Assembly (NCBI GenBank): GCA_020161935.1
Contig: JAIUNI010000005.1
Span: 340,369-404,368, forward strand
Reading direction: 5' to 3'
Length of the DNA: 64,000 nucleotides
From: Chloroflexota bacterium
GTDB lineage: Bacteria; Chloroflexota; Anaerolineae; Aggregatilineales; Phototrophicaceae
Made by a program: the position numbers and the translations under genes
Notes under the pieces: model-generated
Databases searched by the model: none
The model's input: only the letters and a program-made list of their open reading frames with translations
Told to the model about the DNA's origin: nothing
Shown here: positions 49,840 through 58,963 of the stretch, piece after piece
Layout of the letters: each line of letters starts with the position of its first letter
Numbering within the stretch: the first letter of the stretch is position 1

Positions 49840-50961
49840 TCATCTTACCTTGACTGTGTTCCGGTAACGCTCCAAAAATCCGTCCGCATATGCCTTCAAA
49901 TCGTCGCCATTGATGATGGCTGTACGCATGGCTTCCATGTGCCGAATGAGGAAGCGGATATTATGGATGCTCAGTAAATACGCGCCTAGTATTTCGTCTG
50001 CACGCAGCAGGTGACGAATGTAGGCACGGGTAAAATTTTGACAGCAGTAGCAATCACATTCATGGTCAACCGGTGCGCGGTCGGTTGTGTGAACCGCGTT
50101 TCGCATATTCACACGCCCATTGGGTGTGAACGCCGCACCATGCCGCGCGAGGCGTGTCGGAATTACGCAGTCGAAGATGTCCACGCCGCGCATCACACCG
50201 TTCGCGAGGTCATCCGGTTCGCCCACGCCCATCAGGTAACGCGGCTTATCGGCTGGCAGCAGCGGTTCGGTGAAGTCGAGTGAAGTGTACATCTCTTGCT
50301 TGGTTTCGCCCACTGCCAGCCCGCCAATCGCGTAACCGGGGAAATTGATCTGGCTGAGGTCAGCGGCGGATTTCATTCGCAGGTCTTCAAAGATGCCACC
50401 TTGCACGATGCCGAAAAGAGCTTGTTTCGTGTCGTCGGGGTGTGCCTCTCGGCAGCGCCGCGCCCACGCGGTTGTGCGCTCGACCGCCCGTTCAACCACC
50501 TTGCGGTCGGTCGGGGTCGGGCATTGGTCGAAGCACATGATGATGTCTGCGCCGAGGTTCTGCTGGATCTCCATCGAGCGTTCCGGTGTGAGGCGGTGTT
50601 TGCTGCCGTCGAGGTGGCTGCGAAACGTCACGCCGTCATCGTCGATCTTGTTGATCTCGGCAAGGCTGAACACCTGAAAGCCGCCCGAATCGGTCAGCAT
50701 CGGCCCCGGCCACTGCATGAATTCATGCAGGCCGCCCATATCCCGCACCAGCTCGGATGACGGTCGCAGATGCAGGTGATAGGTGTTTGCTAAAACCAGC
50801 GAAGCCTTGAGTTCGTGTAGGTCGCGGGGAGGAACCGCTTTGACGGTTGCCTGTGTGCCAACGGGCGCAAAGACCGGTGTGGGAATATCGCCGTGGGGAG
50901 TATGCAGAATCCCAGCACGGGCGCGTCCTTGCGTCTTAATGATTTCAAACTCAAATGACAT
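49840..50961 (-). CDS. tgt: queuine tRNA-ribosyltransferase
   Basis: 373 residues. Start FEFEIIKTQGRARAGILHTPHGDIPTPVFAPVGT, substrate region MLTDSGGFQVFSLA (DSGG Asp), GGLAVGE, the catalytic-Asp region DIFDCVIPTRLARHGAAFT, and the zinc cluster CDCYCCQNFTRAYIRHL. The enzyme exchanges guanine for preQ1 at wobble position 34 of tRNA. queG at 35041-36186 completes the queuosine route. A TGTTATAAT extended -10 precedes it on its strand. Probably leads the PstS-like gene. Confidence 0.96.
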   Translation of the reverse strand: MSFEFEIIKTQGRARAGILHTPHGDIPTPVFAPVGTQATVKAVPPRDLHELKASLVLANTYHLHLRPSSELVRDMGGLHEFMQWPGPMLTDSGGFQVFSLAEINKIDDDGVTFRSHLDGSKHRLTPERSMEIQQNLGADIIMCFDQCPTPTDRKVVERAVERTTAWARRCREAHPDDTKQALFGIVQGGIFEDLRMKSAADLSQINFPGYAIGGLAVGETKQEMYTSLDFTEPLLPADKPRYLMGVGEPDDLANGVMRGVDIFDCVIPTRLARHGAAFTPNGRVNMRNAVHTTDRAPVDHECDCYCCQNFTRAYIRHLLRADEILGAYLLSIHNIRFLIRHMEAMRTAIINGDDLKAYADGFLERYRNTVKVR

Positions 50962-50990
50962 TTAAGTGTGTTTCCTTTAAAGACCATGCT

Positions 50991-50999
50991 ATTATAACA
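50991..50999 (-). promoter_or_regulatory. extended -10 promoter of tgt
   Basis: On the minus strand TGTTATAAT, 30 bases before the tgt ATG. Same extended -10 style as the promoters at 3132 and 28109. Confidence 0.5.
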
Positions 51000-51042
51000 T
51001 ATGAGCCTAAAGTGAAATTCTTTCCCGGTCAGGATACTGATT

Positions 51043-53610
51043 TTGATAAGTCTTTACGACATCCTTGAATCCTCAAACGGTCAGTTGTTTGGTGAACCGG
51101 CGGCCCACCTTTTCACAGACTTTTGCTTTGATCCCCGTCACGCTGGCGAATCGCAAATCTTTGTCGCCCTGAAAACCGAACGTGGCGATACCCATCAATT
51201 CATGCGCGAAGCGGTTGAACGCGGCGTAACTGGCATCCTCTGTACCCATCCACCGGATTTCGACACCGAGGAACTGTCGGTTGTGCTGGTGCGCGATACC
51301 GAAGCCGCGCTCATGAACTGGACGCGCTACATGCTGCATAAGCTGGGGGCGCAGGTCATCTGCGTTTCCGGTACGGCGGGCAAGTCACTGGCGGTGGAAG
51401 CCATCAGTCGTGTACTTTCCACCCAGTACAAAGTCCTGCACAGCGTCGATATGGATTTACCCGGTCGCCTTGTTTTACCCGCAACCCTCGCACACCTGAC
51501 CCCCGATCATCAATTTGTCGTGCTGGAACTGGATGTCACCCGACCGGGTATGATGAGTGAAATCGTTCAGGTCGTCCAGCCGGATGTCGTTGTGCTGCCC
51601 AATTTGGGTACAGCGGTTGGCGACAGCTTCGCGAGTCTAGATGAGATTATAGCGGAAAATCGGCTGCTGCTTGACCGCTTATCGCCAACCAGCTTGGCAG
51701 TTCTCAATGCGGATGATGAGTCTGCTAATGGGCTGCGTGAATCCACCCGCGCCCGTTTGCTGACGTTCGGCGTTGAAAGTTTCGGTGCGGATGTCATTGC
51801 CTACAACGTCCTGAATGGTGTCGATAAAACCGGCTTCGATTTGCGCTACGGCACGGAACGCCATGTGGGGCGTTGGATACCGTGGCTGGGTAGGCATCAA
51901 ATCGGGGTCGCGCTGGCGGGGTTATGCGTTGGCCTTCATTATGATGTGTCGCTCGATGATGGCCTCCGTGCGCTCATCGACCTGCCGTACCTGCCGGGGC
52001 GTATGAACCCCCTCAACGGTTTAGAGAACAGCCTGTTAGTTGATGACACCCACGCCGCCACGCCCCAGTCAATGATGGCCGCGCTCGATTGGCTCGAAGC
52101 CGCGAGTCCCCAATTTTCGCCGGATGGTAACCAGCGTGTCATCTTCGTGATGGGCGATATGGATCACTTGGGCAGCCAAGTCGGGCATTCCAATCGCATG
52201 ATCGGGCAGCGAGCCGCGCAGGTCGCGGATATTCTCATTACCGAAGGCACAGAAGCCGCACTTGCCGGTCGCGCCGCCCTCGACAGCAGTATGAATCCGC
52301 GCAACGTCACCATGACTTACAGCATTCAGGACGCGGTTCAGGCCATTCGTGAACGCTACGCCATTACTTCGAACGATATTGTGCTGGTCACGGGTGGTAA
52401 AACCGCGCGGATGGAATTGGTGGTCAGCGCCCTTTTACAGAACGAAAGCGATCAAGGCTTACTGACCCGCCAAGACGCGCTCAACGAAACTGCCGTCCTC
52501 GCGCAGCCCTCGCAGTTAAATTGGGTGTCGCTCGACCTTGATGCTTTAGCGACCAATGTGCGCGGCATGAAGCGTGTCGTCGGGGATTCGGTTACGTTGA
52601 TGGCGGTGGTGAAGGCCGATGCTTATGGTCACGGCGCGGTCGCGGTTGCCCGTACCGCCTTGTTGAACGGCGCGGAATATCTTGCCGTCAGTTCGGTCAA
52701 TGAAGCGCTGGAACTGCGTGAGGCCGGTTTAGATTCGCCCATTCTGGTGCTGAACTACACCCCTCTGAGTGCCATTCGTCAGGCTATTCGTCAGCGTTTG
52801 ACGATCACCGTTTACGACCTCGATATGGCGCGTGCGTTTGACCGTGCCGCCCGTGAACTTGGTGAACGTCTGCTGGTGCATGTCAAGATCGACACCGGCA
52901 TGGGGCGTTTGGGTGTCATGCCTAAGGATGCCATGAACCTGTTCCGGCACATCCTCAACCTCAAGGCGTTGGAGGTGGAAGGGGTCTATACCCATTTCTC
53001 ATCGGCTGATGAAGAACCACAGTATACCGCCCTGCAACTTAAGACCTTCAAAGACTTGCTCAAGCCGCTGCGGGCTTCCGGTTTCAGTTTCCGTTATACC
53101 CATGCGGCGAACTCGGCGGCGACGCTCTCGACCACCGAAAGTCACTTCAACATGGTACGGGTCGGCTTGGCGATCTATGGCCTGACCCCTTCACCGACCG
53201 TTCTGCTGCCCTCAGAGTTTCGTCCGGTACTGTCGTGGCGTACGGTCGTCGCGCAGGTCAAAACACTGCCGCCAAACCATCCAGTCGGTTATGGACGCAC
53301 GTACTACACCAGTGGCGAAGAACGCATCGCTATCTTGCCAGTGGGCTATGCCGATGGCTTCCGCCGCGCCCCGAACACATGGCGCGAAGTGCTGGTACAC
53401 GGGCAGCGTGCGCCGGTTGTCGGGCGGGTGAGCATGGAAAAAACCGCGATTAATGTCACCAATATCACAGGTGTTAGTGTCGGTGATGAGGTTGTCCTGT
53501 TGGGGCGGCAGGGCAGTGAACAGATCCCGGCGGAAGAGATTGCCCAACATCTCGGCACGATCAACTATGAAGTGGTGACGACCATCTTACCCCGCAGCCC
53601 GCGTCACTAG
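51043..53610 (+). CDS. alr: MurF-like domain fused to alanine racemase
   Basis: 855 residues from a TTG with AGGA eight bases before; no better start is visible. Residues 1 to about 470 are Mur-ligase-like: P-loop GTAGKS with Lys114, ELDVTRPG, then DDTHAATPQSM (334-344). Compared with MurF, the NxGxAH His is Val192, the later carbamylated-Lys position reads Asn206, and the DDSYNANP core is DDTHAATP. So ligase activity is doubtful. From about 490 a complete alanine racemase follows: PLP Lys524 in VKADAYGHG, KIDTGMGRLG, and VGYADGFRR. Bacteroidetes also fuse MurF and Alr. Racemase makes D-alanine for the cell wall. Confidence 0.88.
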   Translation: MISLYDILESSNGQLFGEPAAHLFTDFCFDPRHAGESQIFVALKTERGDTHQFMREAVERGVTGILCTHPPDFDTEELSVVLVRDTEAALMNWTRYMLHKLGAQVICVSGTAGKSLAVEAISRVLSTQYKVLHSVDMDLPGRLVLPATLAHLTPDHQFVVLELDVTRPGMMSEIVQVVQPDVVVLPNLGTAVGDSFASLDEIIAENRLLLDRLSPTSLAVLNADDESANGLRESTRARLLTFGVESFGADVIAYNVLNGVDKTGFDLRYGTERHVGRWIPWLGRHQIGVALAGLCVGLHYDVSLDDGLRALIDLPYLPGRMNPLNGLENSLLVDDTHAATPQSMMAALDWLEAASPQFSPDGNQRVIFVMGDMDHLGSQVGHSNRMIGQRAAQVADILITEGTEAALAGRAALDSSMNPRNVTMTYSIQDAVQAIRERYAITSNDIVLVTGGKTARMELVVSALLQNESDQGLLTRQDALNETAVLAQPSQLNWVSLDLDALATNVRGMKRVVGDSVTLMAVVKADAYGHGAVAVARTALLNGAEYLAVSSVNEALELREAGLDSPILVLNYTPLSAIRQAIRQRLTITVYDLDMARAFDRAARELGERLLVHVKIDTGMGRLGVMPKDAMNLFRHILNLKALEVEGVYTHFSSADEEPQYTALQLKTFKDLLKPLRASGFSFRYTHAANSAATLSTTESHFNMVRVGLAIYGLTPSPTVLLPSEFRPVLSWRTVVAQVKTLPPNHPVGYGRTYYTSGEERIAILPVGYADGFRRAPNTWREVLVHGQRAPVVGRVSMEKTAINVTNITGVSVGDEVVLLGRQGSEQIPAEEIAQHLGTINYEVVTTILPRSPRH

Positions 53611-53614
53611 GTTA

Positions 53615-54295
53615 TTACGCCCCCAAACGTTGGCTGATGTCCTCACTGACCACATCGACTGTCGTTCCGTAAGCGTAGCTGGCGACCAGCCGTCCTTCAC
53701 GGTCGAGGAGGAAGGGATTGGGCGTGTGCGAAATCGAGTATTCGGTTTCAGTCTCACTGCCTTCTTTGGGCAGCAGCACATACTCCAAACCGTAATCATC
53801 TTTAATGTGGTCAAATACCTCGGTATCCCCAACTAACCCCGTGATCGCCGGATCAAAGCGCGTCATGTAATCAGCAATTACGCTTGGCGTGTCGCGCTGC
53901 GGGTCAACGCTGATGAACAGCATCGCCACCTCATCCGCTTTCGCCCCCAACTTTTCGCGCACCTGCTTGAACTGGAACATCGTAATCGGGCAGATGTCCA
54001 CGCAGTTGGTAAACCCGAAGAACATCAGCACCATCTTGCCGCGGAAATCACTCAAGCTCACGGGCGTATTGGTTTCATCCACCAAAGTGAAGTCTTTGAC
54101 CGTGCGCGGTGTGGTCAGCGCCTGCACCCCTGTATACTCCTGCGAAAGATCAACCGTCGGCGTACCAAAATTGCGCGGTCGGTTAGTCAGGGCATACAGA
54201 ACCACGAAGGTTGAAATGATGCCCACAAGGAGCGTACCAAGTAGGACGAGGCGGTTGTTTGCGGGTATTGATTGTGGTGTGGAGTTATCGGACAT
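53615..54295 (-). CDS. SCO1/SenC/PrrC copper-chaperone family protein
   Basis: 226 residues from ATG 54295 (GAGAGG about 13 bases upstream; a TTG seven codons earlier is the alternative). Membrane anchor at 16-38 (LVLLGTLLVGIISTFVVLYAL). Thioredoxin-like domain with the Cu-binding pair in FGFTNCVDICPITMFQF (CxxxC) and the later His in SISHTPNPFLLD, as SCO proteins have. It delivers copper to cytochrome c oxidase CuA or acts as thiol reductase. No oxidase genes are in the window. The ligand set is complete, so a copper function is likely. Confidence 0.9.
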   Translation of the reverse strand: MSDNSTPQSIPANNRLVLLGTLLVGIISTFVVLYALTNRPRNFGTPTVDLSQEYTGVQALTTPRTVKDFTLVDETNTPVSLSDFRGKMVLMFFGFTNCVDICPITMFQFKQVREKLGAKADEVAMLFISVDPQRDTPSVIADYMTRFDPAITGLVGDTEVFDHIKDDYGLEYVLLPKEGSETETEYSISHTPNPFLLDREGRLVASYAYGTTVDVVSEDISQRLGA

Positions 54296-54446
54296 TGCGG
54301 GTCGAAAGCCTCTCAAACGGAACGACGAGATTTCAACGGTATTCTATCGTGGTCTCATGAATAAATACTGAGAAATAACATGGTTTTCAAAATTCGATTC
54401 CATGTTATACTCTGCGCCGTCGCTTGTGAAGATTGGAGCAAAGCCG

Positions 54447-54863
54447 ATGCGTAATTTTCAGTTTCTAGATGTCGTCGTGCTGGAAAATAGTGGCGCGTCG
54501 ATTCAATTCACGACCGAAGAACCTACTGCCTCCCGTCCGGTGGTCACTTTCCAGCGTGAGGGTGGATATGTCGCCTTCTCCGCCAGCTACGGCCCGTTTG
54601 AAATCGCCATCCGTCCGCGCTTCCAAGAACTCTCGCGGGTACTCGCCCGCTTGCAGCCGGTCGAAGGGCTGCAAACCACGCGCCAAGTCGGCACGGGGCA
54701 GGCGTATCTCTCCGTCGGCCTCAAACCCGATGGCAGCTTACTCTTGCGCCCCACCATCGTCGGCGATGCGACCGGCCACCTTGCCTTAAATCTGGCACTC
54801 AGCAGCGGTGCGCGTGAGGCCCTGTTTGCTTGGCTGCCCGCCGGGGCCGCCGATACTATTTAA
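54447..54863 (+). CDS. hypothetical protein
   Basis: 138 residues from ATG 54447 with GGAG upstream (an in-frame ATG at 54402 is also possible). Reads as an all-beta domain: FLDVVVLENSGASIQFTTEEPTASRPVVTFQREGGYVAFSASYGPFEIAIRPRFQEL, then YLSVGLKPDGSLLLRPTIVGDATGHLALNL. No domain recognised. Upstream is the divergent SCO gene, downstream the glycine riboswitch. Not part of the glycine operon, because a hairpin and the riboswitch follow. Confidence 0.6.
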   Translation: MRNFQFLDVVVLENSGASIQFTTEEPTASRPVVTFQREGGYVAFSASYGPFEIAIRPRFQELSRVLARLQPVEGLQTTRQVGTGQAYLSVGLKPDGSLLLRPTIVGDATGHLALNLALSSGAREALFAWLPAGAADTI

Positions 54864-54927
54864 CGGTCGTTACGGTTAGATATGGCTACCGTTTACTTTA
54901 GATGCCTGTGTTGCATATCAGCCATGC

Positions 54928-54949
54928 CTTCGGTAAAATGACACCGAAG
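54928..54949 (+). terminator. hairpin after hypothetical gene
   Basis: CTTCGGT pairs with ACCGAAG around an eight-base loop. No T-run, so it may be a weak terminator or simply leader structure. Confidence 0.35.
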
Positions 54950-54960
54950 AATTAAATACC

Positions 54961-55087
54961 AGCCTGTGAAGAGAGTTCCTGTAGGATAAGGAACACCGAA
55001 GGGGCAAGTCTCCGGCTTATGCGAACCGGACGATGAAACTCTCAGGTTCAAGGATTCGCGGGTTGATCTCTCTGGAAGTAGACTGAC
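54961..55087 (+). promoter_or_regulatory. glycine riboswitch (gcvT-type aptamer)
   Basis: Consensus blocks of the glycine aptamer are all present: GAGAGTT paired with AACTCTC as the outer stem, then CACCGAAGGGGCAA (54994-55007) and CTCTCAGGTTCAA (55040-55052). A further stem CTCTG...CAGAG follows, which may be the leftover partner of a single-aptamer (ghost) arrangement. It lies directly before gcvH. It would sense glycine and control glycine-cleavage expression. Confidence 0.93.
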
Positions 55088-55088
55088 A

Positions 55089-55122
55089 GAGCGTACAGCA
55101 ATCATAGCTGTGCGCTCTTTTT
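55089..55122 (+). terminator. riboswitch expression-platform terminator
   Basis: GAGCGTACAGC pairs with GCTGTGCGCTC (one G-U pair, loop AATCATA) and is followed by TTTTT. It lies between the glycine aptamer and gcvH, so the riboswitch probably acts at the level of transcription termination. Confidence 0.85.
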
Positions 55123-55147
55123 GTTCATCATAGTGGAGACGAAAATA

Positions 55148-55540
55148 ATGGCTGAACTAAAGACCCCCTCCGAATTGAAGTACACTAAGAACGACGAATG
55201 GCTGAAAATTGAAGGCGACACCGCCACCATTGGCATCAGCGACTTTGCTCAAGACGCGCTGAACGACATCGTTTACGTCGAGTTCCCCGATGTCGGCGCT
55301 TCCCTCAAGCAGGGCGCTGCCTTCGGTGTGGTTGAGTCGGTGAAGGCCGCCTCCGACATTTTTATGCCGGTTGCCGGTACCGTGACCGAAGTCAACTCGT
55401 CCTTGGAAGATTCCCCCGAAACCATCAACACCGATCCTTACGGCAAGGGCTGGCTCATCAAAATTAAGCTGGATAACGCCGCCGAAGCCGACTCGCTGAT
55501 GGACTCTGCCGCCTACATTGAATTCTGCGCCAGCCGCTAA
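55148..55540 (+). CDS. gcvH: glycine cleavage system H protein
   Basis: 130 residues from ATG 55148 with GGAG nine bases upstream. Lipoyl Lys66 sits in VVESVKAASDIFMPVAG, and SDFAQDALNDIVYVEFPDVGASL precedes it, as in all GcvH. It shuttles the methylamine intermediate from GcvP to GcvT. First gene under the glycine riboswitch. GcvP subunits follow at 54 bases. Confidence 0.96.
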   Translation: MAELKTPSELKYTKNDEWLKIEGDTATIGISDFAQDALNDIVYVEFPDVGASLKQGAAFGVVESVKAASDIFMPVAGTVTEVNSSLEDSPETINTDPYGKGWLIKIKLDNAAEADSLMDSAAYIEFCASR

Positions 55541-55594
55541 CCGCACACTTACACCGTGGTTATTGTTCAGTCTGAATAGACCTACAGGAAGACT

Positions 55595-56932
55595 ATGAGT
55601 TATACACCGCATACCGACCTCGAACGGCAGCAAATGTTGTCTGCCATCGGCGTGACGACCATCGAAGACCTTTTCGAAGCCGTTCCGTCCAGCCACCGCT
55701 TCCCCAAGCTCGACCTCCCCAAACCGATGAGCGAGATGGAAGTCGCCGCTGAACTGTCTGCCCTCGCGGATGCCAACGAACACGCGGGCGATTTCGCGCT
55801 GTTCCGTGGCGCTGGGGCTTACCATCACTTCATCCCGTCAGCCATCGGGCATCTGGTGCTGCGCGGCGAATTTTTGACCGCCTATACCCCCTACCAGCCG
55901 GAAGTCAGTCAGGGTACGCTGCAAGCCATCTACGAATACCAGAGTATGATGTGTACCCTCACAGGCATGGATGCCGCCAACGCCAGCCACTACGACGGCG
56001 CGACCAGCTTGGCGGAAGCCGTGACGGTATCGCTCGAAGTCGGGCGGCAAAAACGTAAGAAGATCATCCTCAGCCCTGCCATTAACCCCCAGTATCGCGC
56101 GGTTGTCCGCACCTATCATCAGGGTTCGAATATCAAGATTATGGGCGACAGTGGTCGCGCCGATATTGCCGACCTCATCGAAATGTTGGACGAGAACACA
56201 GCGATGGTCGCGGTGTCCTATCCAAACTTCTTCGGTCAAATTGATGACTTCGCCCAACTTGCCGAAAAGGTGCATCAAGCCGGTGCGCTGCTGGTCATGG
56301 TCGTCAACCCCACCGCCCTCGGTTTGCTCAAGTCCCCCGGTGAACTCGGCGCGGATATTGTCGTCGGTGAAGGGCAGCCGTTGGGCATTCCCTTGGGCTT
56401 CGGTGGCCCGTACCTCGGTTTCTTCGCCGTTCGCAACGAATACGTCCGTAAAATCGCCGGGCGCATCATCGGCGAAACGGTTGATAAAGAAGGCCGCCGC
56501 GCTTACGTGATGACGCTTCGCCCGCGCGAGCAGGACATCCGCCGCGAAAAAGCCACCAGCAACATCTGCACCAATCAAGGACTGATGTCGCTCACGGCTT
56601 GCATCTACATGGCGCTCATGGGCAAATACGGGATGCGGAAGGTGGCGGAACTCTGCTACCACAAGGCGCATTACGCCGCCAAGCAGATTGATGACCTCAA
56701 AGGTTACGTGGTCGATATGGGTAAGCCCTTTTTCCACGAGTTTGTGGTCAAGTGTCCGATGTCGGTCGCCTCTATTAACGATAAGCTGATCGAAAAGGGC
56801 ATCGTTGGTGGTTACGATTTGGGCTTGGATTACCCCCACCTGAAAGATCATATGCTCATCTGCGTGACCGAGATGAACAGCAAAGACGAAATTGATGCGC
56901 TGGTTGAAGGCTTAAAGGAAGCTGTAGCATGA
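55595..56932 (+). CDS. gcvPA: glycine dehydrogenase (decarboxylating) subunit 1
   Basis: 445 residues, with GGAAG before the ATG. Matches the N-terminal half of split glycine decarboxylase: LFRGAGAYHHFIPSAI, YTPYQPEVSQGTLQAIYEYQSM, ANASHYDGATSLAEA, EKATSNICTNQGL. It is PLP-fold type I without the catalytic Lys, which is on subunit 2. The pair decarboxylates glycine and loads GcvH. Start of gcvPB overlaps its stop as ATGA. The T protein gene is not in this operon. Confidence 0.96.
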   Translation: MSYTPHTDLERQQMLSAIGVTTIEDLFEAVPSSHRFPKLDLPKPMSEMEVAAELSALADANEHAGDFALFRGAGAYHHFIPSAIGHLVLRGEFLTAYTPYQPEVSQGTLQAIYEYQSMMCTLTGMDAANASHYDGATSLAEAVTVSLEVGRQKRKKIILSPAINPQYRAVVRTYHQGSNIKIMGDSGRADIADLIEMLDENTAMVAVSYPNFFGQIDDFAQLAEKVHQAGALLVMVVNPTALGLLKSPGELGADIVVGEGQPLGIPLGFGGPYLGFFAVRNEYVRKIAGRIIGETVDKEGRRAYVMTLRPREQDIRREKATSNICTNQGLMSLTACIYMALMGKYGMRKVAELCYHKAHYAAKQIDDLKGYVVDMGKPFFHEFVVKCPMSVASINDKLIEKGIVGGYDLGLDYPHLKDHMLICVTEMNSKDEIDALVEGLKEAVA

Positions 56933-58416
56933 CTGAACCTCTGATTTATGACCTCGGCGCTGCGGGCCGGCGCGGTGTACTCCTGCCGGATTGTGATGTG
57001 CCGGAAACGCCGCTGCCTGCCGAACTGCTGCGCGACGAACTGGATTTCCCCGAAGTCAGCGAGTTACAGGTCGTGCGGCATTTCACCCGCCTCAGCAACT
57101 TGAACTTCTCGATTGATAAAGGCTTCTATCCGCTGGGGTCGTGTACCATGAAGTACAACCCCAAGCTCAACGAAGACATGGCACGTCTCTCCGGTTTCGC
57201 TGCCCACCACCCGCTTTCGGATAGCGAAGGCTCTCAGGGTGCGTTGGCGCTGATGTACAGCCTGCAAAATTGGCTGGCGGAAATCAGCGGCTTCAAAGGC
57301 GTGAGCTTGATGCCTGCCGCTGGCGCACATGGCGAACTCGCGGGCATCCTCATGATCCGCAAGTATCATGTGGATCGCGGCGACACCAAGCGCACCAAGA
57401 TCCTCATCCCCAACAGCGCCCACGGCACGAACCCCGCGACCGTCACAATGGCCGGTTACACCACCGTCGAACTCCCCGCCGACGAAAACGGTGACGTTGA
57501 CCTTGAAGCCCTCAAAGCTGCCTGTGATGATACCGTCGCCGGTATGATGATTACCGTCCCCAACACGCTCGGCTTGTTCGAGAGCAAAATTCTGGATGTC
57601 ATCAAAACCGTTCATGAATGCGGCGGCTTGATGTACATGGACGGCGCGAACATGAACGCGCTGCTCGGTGCGGTCAAACCCGGCGAACTCGGCTTCGACG
57701 TGATGCACTACAACCTGCACAAAACCTTCTCCACCCCGCACGGTGGTGGCGGCCCCGGCAGCGGTCCGGTCGGCGTGGGCGAAAAGCTCGTGCCGTTCCT
57801 CCCCGGTCCCATCGTGGGCATCGTCGAAGAAGCCAAAGGTGAGGATGACTCGCCGCTGTATGGTTGGGTCACACCGGAAAAAACCATCGGGCGCATGAAA
57901 GCCTTCCACGGCAACTTTGGTATGCACGTCCGCGCCTATACCTACATCCGCATTCACGGCGATCAGGGTATCAAGGACATCACCCGCCACGCGGTATTGA
58001 ATGCCAACTACATCCGCGTCAATCTGCGCGACACCTACCACGTCCCCTTTGACCGCATCAACGCCCACGAGTTCGTGTTGGAAGGGCATTTTGAAGGGAT
58101 CGATAGCGTCCACGCGCTCGATATTTCCAAGCGCCTCATCGACTATGGCTTCCACCCCCCGACGAACTACTTCCCGCTGCTCGTCCCCGAAGCGCTCATG
58201 ATCGAGCCGACCGAAACCGAGGACAAAGCCACGCTTGATGAGTTTATCGACGTGATGAAGAAGATCGCAGCGGAGGCCAAAGAGAACCCCGAACTGCTCA
58301 CGGGTGCGCCCCACACCGCGCCCGTCTCGCGGTTGGATGAAGTCCGCGCCGCCAAACAGCTCGTCCTCTGCTGCCGTCCCATTCCTGAATGGGCGGAGAC
58401 CACCAAATCCAGCTAG
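56929..58416 (+). CDS. gcvPB: glycine dehydrogenase (decarboxylating) subunit 2
   Basis: 495 residues. PLP lysine Lys265 in HKTFSTPHGGGGPGSG. Other marks are TRLSNLNFSIDKGFYPLGSCTMKYNP near the start and AAGAHGEL, SAHGTNPATV in the PLP pocket. Together with gcvPA it forms the P-protein. Its strong terminator follows within 25 bases. Operon has no gcvT; the T protein must be elsewhere. Confidence 0.96.
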   Translation: MTEPLIYDLGAAGRRGVLLPDCDVPETPLPAELLRDELDFPEVSELQVVRHFTRLSNLNFSIDKGFYPLGSCTMKYNPKLNEDMARLSGFAAHHPLSDSEGSQGALALMYSLQNWLAEISGFKGVSLMPAAGAHGELAGILMIRKYHVDRGDTKRTKILIPNSAHGTNPATVTMAGYTTVELPADENGDVDLEALKAACDDTVAGMMITVPNTLGLFESKILDVIKTVHECGGLMYMDGANMNALLGAVKPGELGFDVMHYNLHKTFSTPHGGGGPGSGPVGVGEKLVPFLPGPIVGIVEEAKGEDDSPLYGWVTPEKTIGRMKAFHGNFGMHVRAYTYIRIHGDQGIKDITRHAVLNANYIRVNLRDTYHVPFDRINAHEFVLEGHFEGIDSVHALDISKRLIDYGFHPPTNYFPLLVPEALMIEPTETEDKATLDEFIDVMKKIAAEAKENPELLTGAPHTAPVSRLDEVRAAKQLVLCCRPIPEWAETTKSS

Positions 58417-58440
58417 CAGGACTCGATATACTAAATAACA

Positions 58441-58475
58441 AAAGGGCGCTCACCAGCGCCCTTTATTTTATTATG
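58441..58475 (+). terminator. Rho-independent terminator of gcv operon
   Basis: AAAGGGCGCT pairs with AGCGCCCTTT (ten perfect pairs, CACC loop), followed by ATTTTATTAT, 25 bases after the gcvPB stop. Confidence 0.85.
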
Positions 58476-58618
58476 CAAAATTAATAGTATGTGGATCTGT
58501 AAAGCGTGGTAATTGATTGTCAGACACGCCTTTGAAGTCCCTTTAGTGGACTTGTCTGGTGATTAGCTGAGCGGCTTTAGCCCTCAGCGGCGCAACCGGA
58601 CAATAGCTCTTTAATCCG

Positions 58619-58816
58619 TTAAGAATGGCTGGACATATCGCTTATATCCGCATCGGAAACGCCTAAAATCAAATCCCAATCGACGTTCTTATCTTTTTTG
58701 GGCGGCTCGTATTGCTCGATCATAGTTTCAAGCACATCGGCAATATCACGGTTTTCGTCCCTTGCGATTTTGTTCAAATGTGCAGCCACATTGTCTGGTA
58801 GGTTAATGCTAACCAT
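58619..58816 (-). CDS. ribbon-helix-helix-type antitoxin-like protein
   Basis: 65 residues from ATG 58816 with GGAG nine bases upstream. MVSINLPDNVAAHLNKIARDENRDIADVLETMIEQYEP has the strand-helix-helix order of RHH (CopG/Arc-like) DNA-binding domains. The acidic tail DWDLILGVSDADISDMSSHS fits a toxin-neutralising C-terminus. No toxin gene is adjacent (next genes are the convergent gcv terminator side and the divergent TIR gene), so this is an orphan or a stand-alone regulator. Family call is by pattern only. Confidence 0.65.
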   Translation of the reverse strand: MVSINLPDNVAAHLNKIARDENRDIADVLETMIEQYEPPKKDKNVDWDLILGVSDADISDMSSHS

Positions 58817-58963
58817 TGATGTTCTCCTGCTCTTTTCTCTCCTCATTATAACGGTAAAATTCTTATAGGCTATTTTTGTTGACGAGCGACTTTTCTCCCA
58901 GCGGCATATTCCCCAATTCGGCATTACAATGGGCGTGTGAATGGTCATCGTAAGAGTGGAGCT

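Noticed and set aside
57064..58314. A 416-codon frame antisense to gcvPB
   Set aside because: Mirror of a fully recognised enzyme gene; composition is that of a shadow frame.
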